64,000 bases of DNA from Salinimicrobium soli (lineage in GTDB: Bacteria > Bacteroidota > Bacteroidia > Flavobacteriales > Flavobacteriaceae). The notes under the pieces are model-generated. The model did no database searches and was not told where the DNA came from. It saw nothing but the letters and a program-made list of their open reading frames with translations. Positions 1-7,953 of this stretch are shown piece by piece (position 1 is the stretch's first letter; each line of letters begins with the position of its first letter). The position numbers were made by a program, and so were the translations under genes. The stretch spans positions 496,001 through 560,000 of the forward strand of contig NZ_JBLUWW010000003.1 in NCBI RefSeq assembly GCF_048323655.1, in the 5' to 3' direction.

Positions 1-468
1 CAGTACAATGAGGATTATCTGGATGAATGTAAATATATGGGTTTACGTGCAGTTAGAACTAACCCGGATGTTTGGTATTGGAAAAATACGCAGCAGGAAA
101 GCCTGCAACAAAAAATATTTAGAACAGCGGATGCCTACCTTGGCTTCAATAATCGATCTTACCAAAAATTTCAAGATATCCATCCAGAGATTTTCGGGCA
201 GAAGGCAAGCAGATTACTGAGACCTCATAGCGGGAAAATTTTACTGGATAAAGCACGTTTGAAAAGAGTAAAATCAGAGATGAGTTCAGCGGCTTTCAAG
301 AAGGAGATCTATCATTTGTGGTGGCATCCTCACAATTTTGGTACTTACCCTGAAAAGGGTCTGGAGGAGCTTGAAAATTTGCTTAAGTTTTATATCAAAC
401 TTAAATGTAGGTATAATTTCTCATCTCTGAATATGGTTACTGTAGCTCAGAAAAAATTTAAGATTTGA
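1..468 (+). CDS. Polysaccharide deacetylase family protein, C-terminal part
   Basis: The frame is open from base 1 and closes with TGA at 466-468, so about 155 C-terminal residues are visible and the start lies upstream of the window. The tail has a WWHPHNFG motif followed by a helical segment (LEELENLLKFY), the usual ending of NodB-like (CE4) deacetylases in Bacteroidetes exopolysaccharide loci; these remove acetyl groups from glycans or glycan precursors. The catalytic core is not visible, so the call rests on the C-terminal signature and the neighbouring glycosyltransferases. Its last 48 bp overlap the 3' end of the convergent glycosyltransferase gene at 421-1401. Confidence 0.65.
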   Translation, partial: QYNEDYLDECKYMGLRAVRTNPDVWYWKNTQQESLQQKIFRTADAYLGFNNRSYQKFQDIHPEIFGQKASRLLRPHSGKILLDKARLKRVKSEMSSAAFKKEIYHLWWHPHNFGTYPEKGLEELENLLKFYIKLKCRYNFSSLNMVTVAQKKFKI

Positions 469-1401
469 TGCAAAAAATCTTGAAAAATAGAAAATTTGCC
501 TTTGACTAAAAAGGAGTTTCAGAATCATTTTTGCGTAGTTTTGGGCTCTTTTATGAAAGTGACCCGAAAGTTCATTACGGTAAGTTCTTTCATAATATTC
601 ACTAAGGGTTCTGTAGGTATTGAATTTGGATCGTAACTGAAAAATTTTATTTTCAGAACTCCACATAGCGCCTGAATGTTTACGGTATAGTGTAGGTTTT
701 ATATTTTCCAGAAATTTTCCATTACCGTAATTTCCTAGTAGGCTAACAATAAAATTATCTCCATTAAAAACACTGAAAAATTCTATAGGAAACTCCTTTA
801 TTACATTTCGAAAACACCAGGTGGAAATAGGAGGTTGTTCCCTCGCGCATTGTAATTCTTCGCTAGAAAAGTTTTTTTTCCATCTGTCCATGTATGGAGG
901 AGTGGGTAAGTTTTTTTTCCCCTCATCGATTATAGCTACTTTATGATAGCAGAGGACTGTTTCAGAATGGGAGCTAAGGTAATCCACTTGCTTTTGAACT
1001 TTGCTGAGATCTGCCCAAATATCGTCTCCATCACAGTAGGCTATAAATCTTCCCTTTGCTGAATAGATATTATATAGGGCGTTAAAAATAGAGGTGGCTT
1101 TTGATTCTATTTTTATGTTATTTTCTCTATAATGTAAAAATAGTCTTATTTTTTCTGGATACCTTTCTGCATAAGAGATACAGACCTCTCTTGTTCCATC
1201 TGAGGAGCCATCGTCTCCTAGAAGAATTTCAAAAGGAAAGTCAGTTTCTTGTTTTAGAACTCCATTTAAACAGTCGGTAATAAATTCTACTTGATTGAAT
1301 GTTGGGATGCATACGCTAAGTAGCGGAAATTCAGGGGTTTTATTCGGAAATTCTATAACTTTTTTTTTTTCAAAAACCCTTTTAAATTCTTGGAAATTCA
1401 T
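421..1401 (-). CDS. Glycosyltransferase family 2
   Basis: A 326-residue protein with a GT-A fold start: LLSVCIPTFNQ near residue 28, GDDGSSDGTR near residue 63 and the metal-binding CDGDDIW near residue 123. It should transfer a sugar from a nucleotide-sugar donor during assembly of the locus polysaccharide on the cytoplasmic side. It is the only gene in the first 10 kb pointing against the cluster, and its region is AT-rich with long A/T runs, as is common for variable glycosyltransferase genes. ATG at 1401 is preceded by a TATATTTG element. The donor and acceptor cannot be deduced. Confidence 0.85.
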   Translation of the reverse strand: MNFQEFKRVFEKKKVIEFPNKTPEFPLLSVCIPTFNQVEFITDCLNGVLKQETDFPFEILLGDDGSSDGTREVCISYAERYPEKIRLFLHYRENNIKIESKATSIFNALYNIYSAKGRFIAYCDGDDIWADLSKVQKQVDYLSSHSETVLCYHKVAIIDEGKKNLPTPPYMDRWKKNFSSEELQCAREQPPISTWCFRNVIKEFPIEFFSVFNGDNFIVSLLGNYGNGKFLENIKPTLYRKHSGAMWSSENKIFQLRSKFNTYRTLSEYYERTYRNELSGHFHKRAQNYAKMILKLLFSQRQIFYFSRFFASNLKFFLSYSNHIQR

Positions 1402-1434
1402 TTATTGGAATGGCCTTATAAAGTATAATAACAC

Positions 1435-1442
1435 CAAATATA
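1435..1442 (-). promoter_or_regulatory. Bacteroidetes-type -7 promoter element upstream of the GT2 gene
   Basis: On the minus strand the bases read TATATTTG, matching the Bacteroidetes -7 consensus TAnnTTTG, 33 bp before the ATG at 1401. No convincing -33 TTG is seen at the expected distance, so confidence is limited. Confidence 0.35.
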
Positions 1443-1569
1443 AAATTTGAAAATGAGTATTCACTTTTTTTTTAATAAAATCTGCTCTTCTCTCCGAATA
1501 TAGTAGGACTGGCCCATGGTAAAGTTTTACATGATATGGAAAAAAAGTACTTTTACCTAAATTATCATT

Positions 1570-2736
1570 ATGCCTTTAAAACTCATTCGCGTCACAACAA
1601 TCCCTCTGTCTCTTGAAAAACTTTTGGAAGGTCAACTTACCTATATGAGTGATCATTATGATGTGATTGCAGTTTCTGCTGAAAAGGATAGGCTGGAGAA
1701 ATATGGTCTGAACAACGGGGTGAGAACCTTTCATGTTGAGATGACCCGGGAAATTACACCGGTTAGAGATATCAAGGCCCTCTGGAGGTTTTACAGTTTT
1801 CTGAAAAAAGAACAGCCTTTAATAGTACACTCACATACTCCAAAGGCAGGAATAATTGGAATGCTGGCTGCGCGAATGGCGAATGTCCCCATCCGACTTC
1901 ATACTGTGGCCGGAATGCCTCTCATGGAAACCAAAGGTATAAAACGAAAGATCCTATTACAGGTTGAAAAATTGACATATTCCTGTGCAACAAAAGTGTT
2001 TCCTAATTCTCAAGGCCTGAAAAGTTTCTTGACCAGGGAAAAGCTGGTCAACCCGGGAAAAATTCAGGTCCTTGGTGAAGGGAGTTCCAATGGGATAGAT
2101 ACCGATTTTTTTGACCCTCAGAAGTTCTCAAGGGACAAGAGAATGTCAATAAGACAAGAGCTAAAAATACCTTTAAATGACATTGTGTTTATCTTTATTG
2201 GTAGATTGGTATCCGATAAAGGAATAAACGAACTGGTTCAGGCATTTATAAAGGCCCAAAAAGTACAGGAGAATTTAACTCTATTACTGGTGGGCTCCTT
2301 TGAACATGAACTTGATCCCCTTGATAATAAGAATATTCAGGCTATTGAGGAGCATCCCAAAATTAGAACGACCGGCTATCAGGAAGATGTGAGGCCTTTT
2401 CTTGCAGTAGCTGATGTATTAGCTTTTCCAAGTTATCGCGAAGGGTTTCCAAACGTGGTAATGCAAGCGGCCTCAATGGGGCTACCGGCTATTGTCACAG
2501 ATATAATAGGGTGTAATGAATTGGTCGGGGACGAGAAGAACGGAATTATTATTCCGGTTAAAAATGAAGAGGCTTTACTAAGGGCAATGAACACTTTGGC
2601 CCGTGACCCGGAGTTGAGGAGAAGATTGGCTCTTAATTCCCGAAAGGAAATTGTAAGAAAGTATGAAAGAAAAGAATTCTGGAGGGAACTGTTAAGAGAA
2701 TATAAAAAATTAGAATCTCAAAAACTGAAATCCTAA
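1570..2736 (+). CDS. Glycosyltransferase family 4 (CapM/PglA-like)
   Basis: A 388-residue GT-B glycosyltransferase. The N-terminal domain has HSHTPKAGIIG near residue 95; the C-terminal group 1 domain has FIGRLVSDKGINELV near residue 210 and SYREGFPNVVMQA near residues 287-299. The second glutamate of the usual E-x7-E donor signature is glutamine here, which some relatives of this subfamily also show as far as I recall. It likely adds the second sugar onto the lipid-linked primer made by the downstream phosphoglycosyl transferase. It starts the co-oriented block continuing to 10350; the stop lies 42 bp before the next ATG. Confidence 0.87.
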   Translation: MPLKLIRVTTIPLSLEKLLEGQLTYMSDHYDVIAVSAEKDRLEKYGLNNGVRTFHVEMTREITPVRDIKALWRFYSFLKKEQPLIVHSHTPKAGIIGMLAARMANVPIRLHTVAGMPLMETKGIKRKILLQVEKLTYSCATKVFPNSQGLKSFLTREKLVNPGKIQVLGEGSSNGIDTDFFDPQKFSRDKRMSIRQELKIPLNDIVFIFIGRLVSDKGINELVQAFIKAQKVQENLTLLLVGSFEHELDPLDNKNIQAIEEHPKIRTTGYQEDVRPFLAVADVLAFPSYREGFPNVVMQAASMGLPAIVTDIIGCNELVGDEKNGIIIPVKNEEALLRAMNTLARDPELRRRLALNSRKEIVRKYERKEFWRELLREYKKLESQKLKS

Positions 2737-2778
2737 CTTCGCCAACAATAATTGAAGGAAAATTCCGCTGAAGCAAGC

Positions 2779-3384
2779 ATGTATAGAAGATATTTTAAAC
2801 CCTTTATAGATTTTGTTATTGCTTTCATTGGAATTACAGTTTTGAGTCCTGTATTGGTAATATTTATTTTCCTACTGTCAATAGCCAATAAAGGAAAACC
2901 ATTCTTTTTCCAGAACAGGCCTGGAAAGGGAGGGGAGATCTTCAAAATCATTAAATTCCGGACGATGACAGATGAAAAAGATATGCAGGGGAATCTTTTA
3001 CCGGATTCTGAAAGGTTAACACCTGTCGGAAAATTGGTAAGGCAAACTTCTGTTGATGAGATTCCGCAATTGATCAATGTTATGAAAGGAGATATGAGCC
3101 TTGTGGGTCCCCGGCCCTTGTTACCAGAATACCTGATTTTGTATACAAAAGATCAAAGCAGGCGGCATGAAGTTAAGCCAGGAATTACTGGCTGGGCACA
3201 GGTTAATGGTAGGAATGCTATTAGTTGGACAGAGAAATTAAAGCTTGATGTATGGTATGTAGAGAATGTCTCTTTTCTGCTGGATCTAAAAATTTTATTC
3301 CAAACCTTTAAAAAAGTAATATTATCTGAAGGTATAAATACTTCCAATATGGCAACTACCGAACCTTTTAACGGAAAGAATTGA
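2779..3384 (+). CDS. Sugar transferase (phosphoglycosyl transferase, PglC/WcaJ C-terminal type)
   Basis: A 201-residue monotopic phosphoglycosyl transferase that starts lipid-linked glycan synthesis by moving a phospho-sugar onto undecaprenyl phosphate at the inner membrane. One N-terminal membrane segment (about residues 8-35) is followed by the family motifs KIIKFRTM, TSVDEIPQL and MSLVGPRPLLPEY. I chose ATG at 2779 rather than the TTG at 2752 because MYRRYFKPFIDF is the usual family start. The length is typical of the minimal PglC form, without the extra membrane domain of WcaJ/WbaP. It lies 1 bp before an acetyltransferase gene, as in pgl-like loci. Confidence 0.93.
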   Translation: MYRRYFKPFIDFVIAFIGITVLSPVLVIFIFLLSIANKGKPFFFQNRPGKGGEIFKIIKFRTMTDEKDMQGNLLPDSERLTPVGKLVRQTSVDEIPQLINVMKGDMSLVGPRPLLPEYLILYTKDQSRRHEVKPGITGWAQVNGRNAISWTEKLKLDVWYVENVSFLLDLKILFQTFKKVILSEGINTSNMATTEPFNGKN

Positions 3385-3385
3385 T

Positions 3386-4000
3386 ATGAACATTTATGGG
3401 GCAAGCGGACACGCAAAAGTCATTATAGGTATTATCCATTCACGTATGGAGAGTATAGATTATGTTATTGACGATAATAAAGCGATAACAGGTATTTATA
3501 ATTATCCGGTTACACATAATCTTACACCGGATGTTTTGAGAAGAAAGACTATTATAGCGATAGGTAATAATGAGATCCGGAAAAAAGTTTCTGAAAAACT
3601 TAATTCCTCAATAAGTAAGGCCATAAGCCATGCTTCCTCTGTAGTAGACGTTACCGTGGAACTCGGTCAGGGCACAGTGGTCATGGCCAATGCCACCATT
3701 AATGCCGATACAATTATTGGAAAACATTGCATCGTTAATACGGGTTCGGTGATAGAGCACGACTGCTTACTCGCAGATTTTGTTCATATTTCTCCTAATG
3801 CTACTCTTGCCGGAGGAATACAGGTTGGGGAAGGCACTCAGGTTGGAACAGGAGCTGTAATCATTCCGGGTGTCAAAATTGGGAAATGGTGTACCATTGG
3901 TGCAGGTGCTGTGGTGATAGAAGATATTCCTGATTATGCTACAGTAGTTGGAAATCCCGGAAAGATCATTAAATTTAAAGACCAGTATGAAACAAGATAA
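3386..4000 (+). CDS. Sugar O-/N-acetyltransferase, NeuD/PglD family
   Basis: A 204-residue protein with an N-terminal Rossmann-like region (IYGASGHAKVI at residues 3-13) and a C-terminal left-handed beta-helix of hexapeptide repeats (GTVVMANATI, GKHCIVNTGSVIEHDC, GTQVGTGAVIIPGVKIG). The histidine in EHDC is the usual catalytic base of the family. Members acetylate UDP-4-amino sugars (PglD) or sialic acids (NeuD). With a 4-aminotransferase directly after it and a 4,6-dehydratase next, a PglD-like role on a UDP-4-amino-4,6-dideoxy sugar is most likely. It overlaps the downstream aminotransferase start by 14 bp. Confidence 0.88.
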   Translation: MNIYGASGHAKVIIGIIHSRMESIDYVIDDNKAITGIYNYPVTHNLTPDVLRRKTIIAIGNNEIRKKVSEKLNSSISKAISHASSVVDVTVELGQGTVVMANATINADTIIGKHCIVNTGSVIEHDCLLADFVHISPNATLAGGIQVGEGTQVGTGAVIIPGVKIGKWCTIGAGAVVIEDIPDYATVVGNPGKIIKFKDQYETR

Positions 4001-5132
4001 GATCTGGCTTTCTTCACCGCATATGGGCGGAACTGAAAAAAAATATGTGGAGCAGGCGTTTACGGACAATTGGATTGCTCCATTAGGTCCTAATGTCAAT
4101 GGATTTGAAGAGGATATAAAGAACTATCTTTTTTCAGACTCATTTTCCCATGGCGAGGTGGCCGCATTAAGCTCCGGGACTGCAGCTCTACACCTGGCAC
4201 TGATATTGGCAGGAGTGAAGAGAGGAGATGAGGTCATTTGTCAAAGTCTAACCTTTGCCGCTTCAGCTAATCCCATTACCTATTTGGGAGCAACCCCTGT
4301 TTTTATAGATAGTGAAGAGGAGACTTTGAATATTTCCCCAATTTTTCTGGAGGAAGCAATAAAAGACAGGATAGCTAATGGTAAAAAACCGAAAGCTATT
4401 ATAGCAGTTCACCTATATGGAATGCCATATAAAGTAGATGAAGTAAACAGGGTAGCGAAAACTTACGATATCCCTGTTATTGAAGATAGTGCTGAGGCTC
4501 TGGGAAGCTCCTATAATGGTCAAAAATGTGGCACTTTAGGAGATATGTCGATACTTTCTTTCAATGGAAATAAGATCATTACAACCTCCGGGGGAGGTGC
4601 TCTTATAACCAGAAATAGGAAACTCAAGGAAAAGGCTGTCTTTCTTGCAACCCAGGCCAGAGATGAGGCTCCACATTATCAACATAGCGAAATAGGTTAC
4701 AACTACCGGTTGAGTAATATATCTGCAGGAATAGGAAGAGGTCAAATGGAGGTACTGGATCAACACGTAATCCTGAGAAGGGAAATGCATAACTTTTACC
4801 TGGACCTATTTGATAATGTTCCCGGGGTGAGAGTACAAAGAGAACCCGAAAAAGAGTATTTTTGTAATCATTGGTTAACAATTGTTCTCTCAGACGGAAC
4901 GGTCGATTTTGAGGAATTGAGATTGTATCTGGAAAGTGAAAATATCGAATGCAGGCCGCTATGGAAACCTATGCACCTGCAGCCCGTTTTTGAAAAAGAA
5001 TTGTTCTACGGGAATGGTGTAGCAGAAAAGGCCTTTAAAACAGGGTTGTGCCTGCCTTCAGGTTCTAACCTTGGAGAAAAAGAGAAAAGCAGGATAAGGA
5101 CAGCTATCAAAGATTTTTTTGAGTTAACTTAA
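3987..5132 (+). CDS. DegT/DnrJ/EryC1 aminotransferase (PglE-like)
   Basis: A 381-residue PLP-dependent sugar aminotransferase that converts a 4-keto-6-deoxy nucleotide sugar to the 4-amino sugar. Visible signatures: WLSSPHMGGTEKKYV at the N terminus, SSGTAALHLAL, EDSAEALGS, and SFNGNKIITTSGGG, whose lysine should form the internal aldimine. I chose the ATG at 3987 (MKQDKIW) over the TTG at 3948 because homologues begin this way; this overlaps the acetyltransferase by 14 bp, suggesting translational coupling. The neighbours supply the keto substrate (dehydratase at 5158) and acetylate the product (3386-4000). Confidence 0.92.
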   Translation: MKQDKIWLSSPHMGGTEKKYVEQAFTDNWIAPLGPNVNGFEEDIKNYLFSDSFSHGEVAALSSGTAALHLALILAGVKRGDEVICQSLTFAASANPITYLGATPVFIDSEEETLNISPIFLEEAIKDRIANGKKPKAIIAVHLYGMPYKVDEVNRVAKTYDIPVIEDSAEALGSSYNGQKCGTLGDMSILSFNGNKIITTSGGGALITRNRKLKEKAVFLATQARDEAPHYQHSEIGYNYRLSNISAGIGRGQMEVLDQHVILRREMHNFYLDLFDNVPGVRVQREPEKEYFCNHWLTIVLSDGTVDFEELRLYLESENIECRPLWKPMHLQPVFEKELFYGNGVAEKAFKTGLCLPSGSNLGEKEKSRIRTAIKDFFELT

Positions 5133-5157
5133 AATTTAATGTTCCAAATACGAATTT

Positions 5158-7140
5158 ATGGGTAAGAGGTTAAATTACGCCCTAAAGCAGATCCTTTCTT
5201 CGGAAAGCAGATTGGATATTCGGAATATTAAATATTTGCCGCGTTGGGCGATTTTGGCCATTGATATTTTCATTATCATGGTTGCTGATGTTCTCACCAT
5301 ATTAGCACTGCAGGACCTTACCGATAATTTTTATGATTTCTTGTCTGCACCACAACGTATGGGGCTCGCGTTAGGTGTAAATATTGTCTATTTTATTGTA
5401 TTTAGAACCTATGCTGGTCTTATTAGGCATTCCTCTTATGTTGATGCTTTAAAGATCATGCTGGCCTGTTTTAGTACCTTTTGTACCCTTCTGGCAATCA
5501 ATTATGGGACTTATGCTTTGATTGGAGAGAAAATATACCTGGTTGCAGGTCTCATATTTTACTTTCTAGTTTCTTTTGCCCTTTTATTTTTGTTCCGGCT
5601 TACAGTCAAGCAGGTCTATGAATACTTCAAAAACACTCAAAAAAACCAGAACCTTCAAAAAGCTGTAATTTTTGGAGCTGATGAAAATGCGATTTCAATT
5701 GCAGGAGCCCTGGAAATTGAACATCCTAAAAGATTTGAGATCAAAGGGTTTATTACGAACGACAATTCCCGTCGGAACATTCGGATTTTAGGTCATCCTG
5801 TTATTTATAATGGTTTAAAAATAAGCCAGGAAGCTATTGCATTAGGTGCAACCGCCCTGATTCTATCTGAAAACACCCTCACCGCGGAAGAAAAATTTGC
5901 AGTAGTTGAAGATTGTCTTGAGCATGATATTAAGGTCTTTAATGCTCCTATTGTTTCCAGTTATGAGGATGAACAATCAGTATCCCATAAAGTGAAATCC
6001 CTTCAAATAGAAGACCTTCTCGACAGGGAGCCTATTTTGCTTAATAAGGAGAATAAAAAGCAACAACTAACGGGTAAGACTATCCTGGTTACAGGAGGTG
6101 CAGGCTCTATTGGTAGTGAGATCGTTCGGCAGGTGGCAGAATACAAACCTGAATTATTACTAATCCTGGATCAGGCTGAAACTCCATTACATAATCTACA
6201 ATTGGAGATACAGACTAAATTTCCGTCTCTTAATTTCAAATGTATTATTTGTGATGTAGGCAATAAGAAGCGTTTGGAATTGCTTTTTAAAAGAAGGGAA
6301 ATTGATGTGGTATATCATGCGGCAGCTTATAAACATGTGCCATTAATGGAAGAAAACCCACATGAGGCAGTTTTTGTAAACATTCTGGGAACTAAGAACC
6401 TCTCTGACCTTGCTGTCAAATATGATGTGGGACATTTCGTAATGGTTTCAACCGATAAGGCGGTGAATCCAAGCAATGTTATGGGAGCTTCAAAAAGGGC
6501 TGCAGAAATGTATGTTCAATCCCTTTACCATTCCTGTGAAAAGGATGGTGCAATAACGAAATTCATCACCACCAGATTTGGAAATGTTTTGGGTTCCAAT
6601 GGGTCTGTAGTTCCTCTTTTTAGAAAGCAAATAGAGAAGGGCGGTCCCGTTACCATAACTCATCCTGATATCATTCGTTATTTCATGACCATTCCTGAAG
6701 CATGTCAGTTGGTGTTGGAAGCAGGAGCCATGGGAAATGGAGGGGAGATTTTTATTTTTGATATGGGAGAACCGGTAAAAATTATGGATCTTGCCATTAA
6801 AATGATTAAACTTGCCGGATACATTCCGAACAAGCAGGTAAAGATCAAGATTACTGGTCTGCGTCCGGGTGAAAAGTTATACGAGGAATTGTTAAGTGAC
6901 AAAAGTAAAACCTTGCCTACACATCATAAAAAAATTATGATAGCAGAGGATCTTCCGGGAAATTATGAAGAGATCAATGCTGCTATTGAAAAGATAATCA
7001 GATCTGCAACGAAGTTAAAAGGGCATAGGGTTGTTGGAGAGCTAAAACAACTCGTGCCGGAATTTAAAAGTAATAATTCAGCATTTGAAAAGCTGGATAA
7101 GGCTTCTCCGGTGCATGATCAAAAGAAGAAAATCAGTTAG
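5158..7140 (+). CDS. Membrane-anchored UDP-sugar 4,6-dehydratase (PglF/WbpM/CapD family)
   Basis: A 660-residue inner-membrane nucleotide-sugar dehydratase. The N terminus has about four transmembrane segments (residues 22-155), then a CoA-binding-like Rossmann domain (KAVIFGADENAI near 171), then an extended SDR domain with GGAGSIGSE near 318, STDKAVNPSN near 437 and MGASKR near 447. Proteins of this type turn UDP-GlcNAc into UDP-4-keto-6-deoxy-GlcNAc. Long PglF/WbpM-type architecture fits the usual 600-660 residues. It supplies the aminotransferase just upstream. The start codon of the Wza-like gene directly follows its stop, so the two are in one transcript. Confidence 0.92.
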   Translation: MGKRLNYALKQILSSESRLDIRNIKYLPRWAILAIDIFIIMVADVLTILALQDLTDNFYDFLSAPQRMGLALGVNIVYFIVFRTYAGLIRHSSYVDALKIMLACFSTFCTLLAINYGTYALIGEKIYLVAGLIFYFLVSFALLFLFRLTVKQVYEYFKNTQKNQNLQKAVIFGADENAISIAGALEIEHPKRFEIKGFITNDNSRRNIRILGHPVIYNGLKISQEAIALGATALILSENTLTAEEKFAVVEDCLEHDIKVFNAPIVSSYEDEQSVSHKVKSLQIEDLLDREPILLNKENKKQQLTGKTILVTGGAGSIGSEIVRQVAEYKPELLLILDQAETPLHNLQLEIQTKFPSLNFKCIICDVGNKKRLELLFKRREIDVVYHAAAYKHVPLMEENPHEAVFVNILGTKNLSDLAVKYDVGHFVMVSTDKAVNPSNVMGASKRAAEMYVQSLYHSCEKDGAITKFITTRFGNVLGSNGSVVPLFRKQIEKGGPVTITHPDIIRYFMTIPEACQLVLEAGAMGNGGEIFIFDMGEPVKIMDLAIKMIKLAGYIPNKQVKIKITGLRPGEKLYEELLSDKSKTLPTHHKKIMIAEDLPGNYEEINAAIEKIIRSATKLKGHRVVGELKQLVPEFKSNNSAFEKLDKASPVHDQKKKIS

Positions 7141-7950
7141 ATGTTAAAACCAATTTATCCCCCCTATTTTTTGTCATTAGGATTTCTATTTAAACCGGTT
7201 CTTTTCTGTACAGTTTTGTTACTCCTATTGAGCGGCTGTTCTACTAAAAAAGAGATTTTATATTTTCAAAATATTGAAAGGATCCAGGGAATGGATGCTC
7301 CCGAAGATTTTGTTCCTGAGATTGAGGTGAATGATGTTCTAAGAATAGATGTCTCCTCACTTAATGATGAACTTGTGGAACCGTTTAAGATGGATATTAA
7401 TTCCCAGAGCGGCGGAGGTAGTAGTGGAGGGAACAATGCTGCTCTTAACGGTTACCTGGTTAACAAGGAAGGTTTTATAAATTTTCCGGTATTGGGTGAA
7501 ATTGAGGTAAGAGGGCGGACAAGAGGAGAAGTGGAAGACTTACTTACTTCGAAATTGAAAGAATATGTTACCGATGCGGTTGTAAGAGTACGGATTGTAA
7601 ATTTCAAAATAACCATTCTGGGTGAAACAGGGAGTCAGGTAATTCAGGTTCCCGATGAAAGGATCTCTGTTCCGCAAGCTATTGCCATGGCGGGGGATAT
7701 TACCTATGATGGAAAACGACATAATATTCTGGTTATAAGGAATCATGAAGGTAAATTAAATTATGAGCGGGTGGATCTTACTCAATCATCTATATTTCAA
7801 AATCCCTACTACTATTTAAAACAGAACGATATTGTATATGTGGAACCCACCTATCGCAAAGTAAAATCTGCAGGGTTTATTACCAGCTGGCAGGGGCTGG
7901 TATCCATTTTGACCACTGCATTCAGTTTGTTTATACTATTTAGCCGATAA
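7141..7950 (+). CDS. Polysaccharide export lipoprotein (Wza/GumB-like)
   Basis: A 269-residue outer-membrane export protein. The first 33 residues form a lipoprotein signal with lipobox LLSGC at about 29-33. The export domain follows (EVNDVLRIDVSSL near 61), with a Gly/Ser-rich insertion near 86-92, NKEGFINFPVLGEIEVRGRTR near 102, and an SLBB-like region (FKITILGETG). A hydrophobic helix near the C terminus (FITSWQGLVSILTTAFSLFI) matches the membrane-spanning helix of Wza-type channels. It begins immediately after the dehydratase stop and lies 3 bp before the chain-length kinase, together making the export machinery for the polysaccharide. Confidence 0.9.
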   Translation: MLKPIYPPYFLSLGFLFKPVLFCTVLLLLLSGCSTKKEILYFQNIERIQGMDAPEDFVPEIEVNDVLRIDVSSLNDELVEPFKMDINSQSGGGSSGGNNAALNGYLVNKEGFINFPVLGEIEVRGRTRGEVEDLLTSKLKEYVTDAVVRVRIVNFKITILGETGSQVIQVPDERISVPQAIAMAGDITYDGKRHNILVIRNHEGKLNYERVDLTQSSIFQNPYYYLKQNDIVYVEPTYRKVKSAGFITSWQGLVSILTTAFSLFILFSR

Positions 7951-7953
7951 TCC

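Noticed and set aside
2733..3077. Minus-strand frame opposite the sugar transferase, and similar antisense frames elsewhere
   Set aside because: They lie wholly inside well-recognised genes and lack recognisable motifs or plausible starts.
3948..3986. Earlier TTG start for the aminotransferase
   Set aside because: The 13 added residues overlap the acetyltransferase coding end and do not match the family N terminus.
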